This document shows positions 36,285 through 43,085 of a stretch of DNA of 64,000 bases, piece by piece. Position numbers and translations under genes: made by a program. The stretch's first letter is position 1. The number at the start of each line of letters is the position of its first letter. The notes beneath the pieces are model-generated. The model was given only the letters and a program-made list of their open reading frames with translations. It had not been told where the DNA came from and ran no database searches. This DNA is from JACCXG01 sp963834305 (lineage in GTDB: Bacteria; Acidobacteriota; Vicinamibacteria; Vicinamibacterales; 2-12-FULL-66-21), in assembly GCA_963834305.1 (NCBI GenBank), contig CAWIAX010000003.1, positions 1,054,001 to 1,118,000 of the forward strand, given 5' to 3'.

Positions 36285-36308
36285 CAAAATGATACGGCGC
36301 CGTCATTT
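36285..36308. promoter_or_regulatory. Candidate operator of the sialidase-fold/receptor locus
   Basis: A perfect 10-base palindrome ACGGCGCCGT (36293-36302) is flanked by AAAATG on the left and CATTTT on the right, giving a larger near-symmetric site of the size bound by LacI or GntR regulators. It sits between the divergent promoters for receptor 3 and for sialidase-fold gene C. No regulator gene is encoded inside this locus, so the binding protein must be elsewhere. Confidence 0.5.
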
Positions 36309-36325
36309 TTGAAACGGGCGGCTGG

Positions 36326-36354
36326 ATTGAAAACGGTGGGGGAATCGGCTAAGG
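36326..36354 (+). promoter_or_regulatory. Promoter for sialidase-fold gene C, near-leaderless
   Basis: -35 TTGAAA (36326-36331, five of six), 17-base spacer, -10 TAAGGT (36349-36354). Transcription would start at about 36361, only three bases before the ATG at 36364, implying a leaderless transcript. Confidence 0.5.
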
Positions 36355-36363
36355 TGGGCGGCC

Positions 36364-37638
36364 ATGCCCCGACCGATCGCTCGACTCGTGTTCGCTGCCG
36401 CCGTCGCCGGCCACGCCGCGCTCCTCGCGCAGGCGCCGCCGGCGCTCCAGAGCGAGACCCTGTTTCCCCTCGAGCACTGGCACAACCATTCGCCCGCGAT
36501 CGTCGAGCACCCGAAAGGCGGGCTGTTCGTGACGTGGTTCCACGGCAGCGGCGAGCGGACGGCAGACGACGTCGAGGTGCGCGGCGCGTGGCAGGTGCCG
36601 GGCGCCACGGCGTGGACCGCGCCGATGGTCATCGCCGACACGCCGGGCTACCCCGACACCAACCCGACGCTGTTCGTGGACCGGCGGGAGCGCCTGTGGC
36701 TGCTGTGGCCGACGATCCTGGCCAACGAGTGGCACACGGCGTTGATGAAGTACAAGGTGGCCGCCACCTGGACGCCCGGCCAGGCGCCGGCGTGGGAGAC
36801 GAGCGAGGTGCTGCATATCTCGCCCGGCGACCGCTTCGCCGCCGTGACCGCCCGCGAGACGGCCCGCCTCGCCGAGTCCCTGCCGGCCGATCCCGAGCTG
36901 CGGGCGCGCGCCGCCGATCGCATCGCCAGGATGAAGACCGACGCCGCCGACAAGCTGACGCGCCGGCTGGGGTGGATGACGCGCACCCACCCGATCATCC
37001 TGCCCGACGGCCGCATCATCGTGCCGCTCTACTCGGACGGCTTCAGCTTCTCGCTCATGGCCATCAGCGACGACCACGGGGCGACCTGGCACGCCAGCGA
37101 GCCGCTGGTCGGCGCCGGCAACATCCAGCCCGCCCTGGCGCTCCGCACGGACGGCACGCTCGTCGCCTTCATGCGCGACAACGGCCCGGCGCCGAAGCGG
37201 ATCCAGGTGAGCGAGTCGAAGGACCGCGGCGAAACCTGGTCCACGGTCACCGATACCGCGCTCTACAACCCCGGCACCAGCGTCGACGTGGCCGTGCTGA
37301 AGAACGGCCAGTGGGTGCTCGTCTACAACGATCTCGAGCGCGGCCGCCACAGCCTCGCGGTGTCGCTGTCGTCCGACGAAGGGCGCACCTGGCCGGTCAC
37401 CCGGCACCTCGAGCGCGACGACGTCGCCGACCCCGCGAGCCAGGAGGCCGGGCAGTACCACTACCCGTCGATCATCCAGACCCGCGACGGGCGCATCCAC
37501 ATCGCCTACAGCCTGTTCGCGCCGCCGGCGCGCAGCGCTCGCGACGCCGAGGGGCGCGCGGTGCGCAAGACCATCAAGCACGTGGCGTTCGACGAGGCGT
37601 GGCTGCGCGCCGCCGCGCCGCCCTCTTCCGTCCGCTGA
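36364..37638 (+). CDS. Secreted sialidase-fold (BNR/Asp-box) protein C
   Basis: A 424-residue propeller with signal peptide (LVFAAAVAGHAALLAQ). Asp boxes SDDHGATW, SKDRGETW and SSDEGRTW are visible, and HNHSPAIVEHPKGGLFVTWF opens the fold as in predicted neuraminidases. It shares the RRLGWMTRTHPI segment and the domain order of protein B, marking gene duplication across the divergent promoter. It is first in the plus arm, followed after eight bases by the isomerase gene. Exo-glycosidase or lyase activity on an imported oligosaccharide is likely; the exact bond is unknown. Confidence 0.88.
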   Translation: MPRPIARLVFAAAVAGHAALLAQAPPALQSETLFPLEHWHNHSPAIVEHPKGGLFVTWFHGSGERTADDVEVRGAWQVPGATAWTAPMVIADTPGYPDTNPTLFVDRRERLWLLWPTILANEWHTALMKYKVAATWTPGQAPAWETSEVLHISPGDRFAAVTARETARLAESLPADPELRARAADRIARMKTDAADKLTRRLGWMTRTHPIILPDGRIIVPLYSDGFSFSLMAISDDHGATWHASEPLVGAGNIQPALALRTDGTLVAFMRDNGPAPKRIQVSESKDRGETWSTVTDTALYNPGTSVDVAVLKNGQWVLVYNDLERGRHSLAVSLSSDEGRTWPVTRHLERDDVADPASQEAGQYHYPSIIQTRDGRIHIAYSLFAPPARSARDAEGRAVRKTIKHVAFDEAWLRAAAPPSSVR

Positions 37639-37646
37639 TCGCCTCC

Positions 37647-39099
37647 ATGCTCGACCATCTTTCGACTCGTCCTCTTCGCGTCGGCCTGCTCGATTTCGGC
37701 GACGGCCGCGACTTCCTCAGCCAGCCGCTGGCCCCGGTGCAGCGGCAGTTCCGCGACGCCCTCGCCGCGCGCCTGCGCGCCGACGGCATCGACGTGGTGC
37801 TCGGCGACGAGGTCATCTGGCGCAACGACGTTGCCGTCCGCAATGGCAAGGCGATGGCGGCGGCCGACGTCGACGCGGTGATCTTCAACTTCTCGGTGTG
37901 GGCCTGGCCGCAATACGCCCGCGTGGCGGCGCAGTTCTGCCCGCAGCCGATCGCGATGTTCGCCAACATCAACCCGCAGTATCCCGGGCCTGGTGGGCAT
38001 GCTGGCCAACGCCGGCTCGCTGGACCAGGCCGGCGTCCGCTTCACCAAGACCTTCGGCGACCTCGAAGACCCGGGCGTCTACGCCGCGCTCGTCGCCCGC
38101 CTGCGCGCGGTGGCGGCGGCGCGCCGGCTGCGCGGCCTGACCTATTGCCTGATCGGCGGCCGGTCGCTCGGCATCGACACCACGGTGATCGACCCGGCCC
38201 AGTGGATGGCGGAGTTCGGCATCGACGTGGATCACGTCGATCAGCTCGAGCTGGTGCGGCGGGCCGAGCAGGAGCTCGCCGGCGGTTCGCGCGTCGAGCC
38301 GGCGTTCGCCTACCTCTCGAAAACCGTCGGCCGCATCCACTGGACCGAACCGGACGCGAAGTTCCGGCTGACGCCGGAGCTGCTGCGCCGCCAGATCGCC
38401 ATGTACTACGGCGCCCTCGACCTCATCGAGGAGTTCGGCTACGACTTCTGCGGCATCAAGGGACAGCGGGAGCTGACCGAACATTTCGCCACCGCCGACG
38501 TTGCCGAGGCATTCCTCAACGATCCGTACCATCCCGACGGCACGCCCAAGCCGTCGATCGTCTGCGCCACCGAGGCCGACTCCGACGCGGCGCTGACCAT
38601 GCAGATCTTCAAGCACCTCGCCGGCACGCCGGTGCTGTTTGCCGACGTGCGCCATTACCACGGCGACCTCGGGCTGTGGGACCTGTGCAACAGCGGCGAG
38701 CACGCGACGTACTTCGCTGGCCACAGCACCGACCCGGCGGTGAACCTGGCGCGCACCGAGTTCCGTCCGCAGGGCTTCTACTTCCCGGCCGGCGGCGCCT
38801 CGGTGTACCACGTCGCGGCACCCGGCCCGGTGACGCTGGCGCGCCTGACCCGCAGCGCCGGCGAATACCGGATGGTCGCGCTGCGCGCCGAGTTCGCCGA
38901 CCTCGGCGCCCGCGCCCACGAGGTCGCGGCCATCAGCCAGGACAACTGGCCGCACGCCTTCGCGAAGTTCTCCTGCACCCCGGACGCTTTCATCCAGGCC
39001 TTCAACTGCAACCACATCCACGGCGTGTACGGCGACTGGATCCGCGAGCTGCAGGGCCTGTGCGACGTCTTCGACATCGAGTGCGAGGTGCTCGGCTGA
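37647..39099 (+). CDS. L-fucose/L-arabinose isomerase-like protein (one frameshift)
   Basis: A sugar isomerase of the FucI/AraA superfamily, about 483 residues, smaller than E. coli FucI (591). It starts at ATG 37647 (MLDHLSTRPLRVGLLDFG). An extra C near 37,990 breaks the frame at QYPG; removing it gives QYPGLVGMLANAGSLDQ and a continuous protein. Likely metal ligands and acid-base residues lie in VCATEADSDAAL, LFADVRHYHGD and FNCNHIHGVYG, matching the Glu, Asp and His pattern of the family. The ribulokinase-like gene begins one base after its stop. Together they would turn an aldose into a phosphorylated ketose. Whether the sugar is L-arabinose, L-fucose or another cannot be read from sequence. 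Confidence 0.87.
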
Positions 39100-39100
39100 C

Positions 39101-40759
39101 ATGCCGCTGGTCATCGGCATCGACTTCGGGACCGAGTCCGCCCGGGCGCTGGTCGTGGACACCCGCGACGGCGCCGTCCGCGGCACCGGCGTCAGCCCGT
39201 ACGCCCATGGCGTCATCGACGAGCGGCTGCCCGGCGGACACGCGGGCGCCGCGCTCGGCGCGGAGTGGGCCCTCCAGCACCCCGGCGACTGGCTCGACGC
39301 GCTGGCCGCCGCGGTGCGCCAGGCGCTCAGCGCCGCCGCCGCGCCAGGTTCTGACGTGGTCGGCCTCGGCATCGACTTCACGTCGTGCACGGTGCTGCCG
39401 GTGCGCGCCGACGGCACGCCGCTGGCGCTGACGCCGGACCACGCCGCCAGCCCGCACGCCTGGCCAAAGCTCTGGAAGCACCACGCCTCGCAGCCGCAGG
39501 CCACGCGGGTGACCGACGTCGCCGCGGCCGCCGGCACCTCATGGCTGCCGCGCTACGGCGGACGAATCTCGTCGGAATGGATGCTGCCCAAGGCCCTGCA
39601 GGTCCTCGAGGAGGCCCCTCAGGTCTTTGCCGCCGCCGACCTCATCGTCGAGGGGGGCGACTGGGTGGCGTGGCAGCTGACCGGCGTGTTCGCGCGCAAC
39701 GCCTGCGCGGCTGGCTACAAGGGGCTGTGGCACAAGGGCGAGGGCTATCCGGAAGACGCCTACCTGGCGCAGCTGCACCCGGACCTGGCCGGGTTCTACC
39801 GGACGAAAGGCGGCGGGCAGAACGTCGTGGCGCCGGGCACGCGCATCGGCACGCTGACGGCGGAGTGGGCGGAGCGCCTCGGGCTGCCGGCGTCCACGGC
39901 GGTGGGCGCGGCGATCATCGACGCGCACGCGGGCGTGCTTGGCAGCGGCGCGGTCGAGAGCGGCGCGCTCATGCTGATCCTCGGCACCTCGACCTGCCAC
40001 CTCCTGCTTGCCGACCGCGAGGCGCTGGTGCCGGGCATTGCCGGCGTGGTCGAAGACGGCATCGTGGCCGGCCAGTTCGCCTACGAAGCCGGGCAGGCGG
40101 CCGTTGGCGACAGCTTCGCGTGGTTCGTCGAGACGATGCTCCCGGCCGACGTCAGGGAGGAAGCTGCCGAACGCGGCGTGTCGCCGCACGAAGTGCTGGC
40201 GGCGCGCGCGGCGCCGCTGCGGCCGGGAGAGACCGGCCTGCTGGCGCTCGACTGGTGGAACGGCAACCGCAGCACGCTGGTCGATGCCGGGTTGAGCGGC
40301 CTCCTGGTCGGCGCGACGCTGGCCACGCGCCCCGAACACGTCTACCGCGCGCTGGTCGAGAGCACTGCGTTCGGGACGCGCGTGATCGTCGAGGCGCTCA
40401 CCGGCGCCGGCCTGCCCGTCACCAGGCTGGTCGCGGGGGGCGGGCTGGCGCGCAACCGGCTGCTGATGCAGATCTACGCCGACGTGCTCGGGCAGCGCGT
40501 GGAGGTGGCGGGATCGTCGCAGGCCTCGGCGCTCGGCGCGGCAATGCTCGGCGCCGTGGCCGCGGGGCCGGCCGCCGGCGGCCATCCTTCCCTCGCGGCC
40601 GCGGCGGCGGCGATGGCGCCGGCGCCGGCTGAGACCTTCCGGCCCGACGCCGCCGCGCACGCGACCTACGACCAGCTCTTCACGTTGTACCAGGAGCTCT
40701 ACGACACCTTCGGGCGGCGCAGCGCGCTGATGCATTCCCTCCGCGCCCTGCGCGGCTGA
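39101..40759 (+). CDS. araB: FGGY-family ribulokinase-like sugar kinase
   Basis: An FGGY carbohydrate kinase of 552 residues, the length of bacterial L-ribulokinase. The nucleotide motif VIGIDFGTESARALVVDT, the GIDFTSCTVLP block, the ribulokinase-typical LALDWWNGNRSTLVDAGLSG and the C-terminal VAGGGLARNRLLMQIYADVL are intact. It phosphorylates a ketopentose or similar ketose with ATP and follows the isomerase by one base, so the two are coupled. The usual third step, ribulose-5-phosphate 4-epimerase (araD) or an aldolase, is absent here. Assignment to AraB is by motif; relatives accept several ribuloses and xylulose. Confidence 0.9.
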   Translation: MPLVIGIDFGTESARALVVDTRDGAVRGTGVSPYAHGVIDERLPGGHAGAALGAEWALQHPGDWLDALAAAVRQALSAAAAPGSDVVGLGIDFTSCTVLPVRADGTPLALTPDHAASPHAWPKLWKHHASQPQATRVTDVAAAAGTSWLPRYGGRISSEWMLPKALQVLEEAPQVFAAADLIVEGGDWVAWQLTGVFARNACAAGYKGLWHKGEGYPEDAYLAQLHPDLAGFYRTKGGGQNVVAPGTRIGTLTAEWAERLGLPASTAVGAAIIDAHAGVLGSGAVESGALMLILGTSTCHLLLADREALVPGIAGVVEDGIVAGQFAYEAGQAAVGDSFAWFVETMLPADVREEAAERGVSPHEVLAARAAPLRPGETGLLALDWWNGNRSTLVDAGLSGLLVGATLATRPEHVYRALVESTAFGTRVIVEALTGAGLPVTRLVAGGGLARNRLLMQIYADVLGQRVEVAGSSQASALGAAMLGAVAAGPAAGGHPSLAAAAAAMAPAPAETFRPDAAAHATYDQLFTLYQELYDTFGRRSALMHSLRALRG

Positions 40760-40789
40760 ATTGTCACAACCGGCGGGTCGCGCTTCGAC

Positions 40790-40818
40790 TTGACAGGCTC
40801 GCGCTTAGAACTTAATAA
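40790..40818 (+). promoter_or_regulatory. Promoter of padR, near-leaderless
   Basis: Perfect -35 TTGACA (40790-40795), 17-base spacer, -10 TAATAA (40813-40818). The predicted start near 40825 leaves about five bases before ATG 40830. The AT-rich stretch TTAATAATATG over the -10 is a plausible PadR autoregulation site. Confidence 0.7.
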
Positions 40819-40829
40819 TATGTGAAGAA

Positions 40830-41171
40830 ATGCCCCGCGCACTGCTGACCGATTTCGAGCTGATGATTCTTCTGGCGGCGCTGCGGGTCGCCGCGGTGGC
40901 CGGCGAGGCCTACGGCGTGTCGATCGCGCGGGAGATCGAGGGGACCGGCGGCCGGCCCGTCGTGCTGGCCGCGGTCTACACCGCCCTGGACCGGCTCGAA
41001 CGCACCGGCATGGTCACGTCGCGGCTTGGCGAGGCCACGGCCGAGCGGGGAGGGCGCGCCAAGCGCCTCTTTGACGTCACGCCGCAGGGGCTGCGTGCGG
41101 TCAGGCAAACGCAGCAGGCGCTCGTCGCGCTCTGGACGAACGTCCCGCAGTTGGAACGGAGGGGGCTATGA
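40830..41171 (+). CDS. PadR-family transcriptional regulator
   Basis: A 113-residue winged-helix regulator. The family pattern is clear: LTDFELMILLAALRV, GEAYGVSIAREIEGTGGR, VVLAAVYTALDRLERTGMV, RGGRAKRLFDVTPQGLRAV. PadR proteins are repressors that often control the membrane protein encoded right after them. In Acidobacteriota they typically precede permease genes, and here the next gene's start overlaps its stop (ATGA). It is preceded by a strong, very short-leader promoter. Confidence 0.94.
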   Translation: MPRALLTDFELMILLAALRVAAVAGEAYGVSIAREIEGTGGRPVVLAAVYTALDRLERTGMVTSRLGEATAERGGRAKRLFDVTPQGLRAVRQTQQALVALWTNVPQLERRGL

Positions 41172-41794
41172 AACGCGCTGACATCCCGTCGGTCGTCACC
41201 CTGCTGCTGTCCTTCGTGGCGTCCGAACAACCGGCCCTGGCCGGCGACCTGCTGGAGGAGCGTCGCGCCGGGCGCTCGCGACGATGGCTCTGGACTCAAC
41301 TGATCGGGGCGGTGATCGCGGTGGCCTGGAGCAAGCGCCGGTCCCGGCCCGCCGTTGTCCGCCTCGTGACGGAGACCCCGTACGACCGGCCGGATCGGTC
41401 CATCGGCCTGCTCGATCCCGCGATGATCAACCTGACAGGGACGAACGTGCGCAGCGTCGGCGGTCTCAGCCTGCTCGCGATGGTCGTGCTGACGACGGTG
41501 GTGATGCCGCAGACATGGCTGCTCGCGGCGGCCGGTCTCGCCGGCGGCATCGTGGTCGGCATCGTCCTGGTTCGCCGGCGGCGGGAGGTCGGCTTGTCGG
41601 GCCCGTCCGGCAGCGGTCCGCTCGGCCTGTCCGGCCCAGCCCCGGTCACCGCGGCGTCAGACAGGCCAGGCTCGAGATTCCGGGAAGACGGTCAGCGCTT
41701 GGCGAGCGCGTCGGCGGCCGCCTGCTGGAAGACGCGGCGGACGTCGCTGGCGTCGCTGTTCGGGAAATTCGAGCGCTGCACCATCAGGACGTAG
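41168..41794 (+). CDS. PadR-linked small membrane protein (permease-prefix-like)
   Basis: Coupled to padR by a 4-base overlap. The start LLLSFVASEQPALAGDLLEERRAGRSRRWLW resembles the permease prefix domain found at the N-terminus of large acidobacterial ABC-type permeases (a short amphipathic start, GDL.EE and a Trp-rich segment), but the large permease part is missing. Two further hydrophobic segments follow (SLLAMVVLTTVVMPQTWLL and LAGGIVVGIVLV). The last ~45 residues overlap the convergent serine hydrolase gene and are Arg/Ser-rich, so the true stop may be earlier, near 41,670. Function unknown; probably the target of PadR control. Confidence 0.65.
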   Translation: MKRADIPSVVTLLLSFVASEQPALAGDLLEERRAGRSRRWLWTQLIGAVIAVAWSKRRSRPAVVRLVTETPYDRPDRSIGLLDPAMINLTGTNVRSVGGLSLLAMVVLTTVVMPQTWLLAAAGLAGGIVVGIVLVRRRREVGLSGPSGSGPLGLSGPAPVTAASDRPGSRFREDGQRLASASAAACWKTRRTSLASLFGKFERCTIRT

Positions 41795-42876
41795 GCCACC
41801 TGCTTCACCGGATCGATCCACGCCTGCGTGCCCCAGGCGCCGCCGTGCCCGTAAGTGCCCGGCGAGAGCATCACGGCCACGCCCTCGTGCGGCGTCCGCA
41901 CGATGCTCGTGGCCAGCCCCACCCGTAGTTCGCGCCGCGATTGCCGTAGGTGTCGCCCTGGAAGAAGCCGGTCGGCAGCTCGGCGGTCTGCGGCGTGGCG
42001 AGGAAGCTCATCGCGTTTTCGCTGAGATAGCGGCGGCCGTCGAGCGTGCCGCCATTGAGCAGCATCCGGCAGAACCGCGCGTAGTCGGGGGCTGTTGAAT
42101 AGAGTCCGGCGTGCCCCTGCGGCGGCCGGTCGCGCGGGCCGAACTCCGGACGCGGCGGCACGGCCTCGAGCGCGCCGGTTTCCTTGTTCTTCGCGTAGGC
42201 GGTGGCAATCCGGGCGCGTTGGGCGTCGGTCGGGTAGAACGTCGTATCCGCCATCCCCAGCGGATCGAGGATGCGCGTCTGCACGAACGCGTCGAACGTC
42301 GTGCCGCTCACGACCTCGACGATGCGCGCGGCGGCGTTGATGCCGCTCTGCGTGTACTTCCACTGCGCGCCAGGCTCGTATTGCATCGGCGCGGCCAGCC
42401 AGACCGGGACCAGATCGGCGAGCGTCCTGGCCTGCTGGGCCGCCGGACCGCTCGCCTCGCCGAGCCCCGAGGTGTGCGTGAGGACCTGGCTGATGGTCAG
42501 GTTCGGCCGGCTTGCCCGACGGCGTCTTCAGCGCGGCGAACTCAGGCAGGTACTTGGCGACGGGGTCGGCGACCGTCAGCTTGCCCTCGTCCTGCAGCAT
42601 GAGAATCGCGACGCCGGTGACCGGCTTGGTCATCGAGGCAATCCAGAACAGCGTATCGGTGGCCATCGGCCGTTTCGCCGCGACGTCGGCGAAGCCTGTG
42701 GTGTCGAGGTGGATCAGCCCATCCTTCGCGACGACCGCCGTGACCGCGCCGGCGATCTCGTCTTTCGCGATCATCTCCTGCATCGCGGCATCGATGCCCG
42801 GGAGCTTGGGCGCCTGGGCGGAAGCGGTCAGCGTGACGGAGAGCGCAAGGAGGGCGGCAAGGCGGCAGCGGCTCAT
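41692..42876 (-). CDS. Secreted class-C beta-lactamase-family serine hydrolase (two compensating frameshifts)
   Basis: A penicillin-binding-protein/esterase-type serine hydrolase of about 395 residues. Signal peptide LAALLALSVTLTASAQ is followed by the nucleophile Ser81 in IASMTKPV (SxxK), the second motif Tyr in YTQSGI where YxN is usual, and the third motif HGG in YGHGGAWGTQAW. An extra base near 42,504 (PSGKPA-NLTISQVLTHTSGL) and a missing base near 41,925 (NYGWG-LATSIVRTPHEG) move the middle third into another frame and back. Such proteins are usually esterases or D-amino-acid peptidases, not true beta-lactamases. It diverges from the FG-GAP gene. Confidence 0.87.
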   Translation of the reverse strand: MSRCRLAALLALSVTLTASAQAPKLPGIDAAMQEMIAKDEIAGAVTAVVAKDGLIHLDTTGFADVAAKRPMATDTLFWIASMTKPVTGVAILMLQDEGKLTVADPVAKYLPEFAALKTPSGKPAEPDHQPGPHAHLGARRGERSGGPAGQDARRSGPGLAGRADAIRAWRAVEVHAERHQRRRAHRRGRERHDVRRVRADAHPRSAGDGGYDVLPDRRPTRPDCHRLREEQGNRRARGRAAASGVRPARPAAAGARRTLFNSPRLRAVLPDAAQWRHARRPPLSQRKRDELPRHAADRRAADRLLPGRHLRQSRRELRVGLATSIVRTPHEGVAVMLSPGTYGHGGAWGTQAWIDPVKQVAYVLMVQRSNFPNSDASDVRRVFQQAAADALAKR

Positions 42877-42884
42877 GGCGGAGA

Positions 42885-42913
42885 GATGTATCTGTTTGTC
42901 CGCTGACCGTCAA
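42885..42913 (-). promoter_or_regulatory. Candidate near-leaderless promoter of the serine hydrolase
   Basis: Minus-strand -35 TTGACG (42908-42913), 17-base spacer, -10 TACATC (42885-42890). The predicted start is within two or three bases of the ATG at 42876. Confidence 0.4.
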
Positions 42914-43085
42914 GTGCGCGCCGGACCATCCATGTGGTCTGTCAGGGTATTGCAGCCGCTGGCTCCGGGCTGTCCGAGGTCCGAAGCTATCCCGGTACGA
43001 TTCTCGCAACGCGCGAACCCGGCCGCCTCCCAATCGTTCGCGCGACAGTCGAAATCATCGGCTTGCCTGCTCTTCGGGGTGAATC

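Noticed and set aside
32671..36312. Plus-strand open frame of about 1,213 codons
   Set aside because: It is antisense to TonB receptor 3, is made of low-complexity Arg/Val/Gly/Asp repeats, and has no family motif; it is a high-GC shadow frame.
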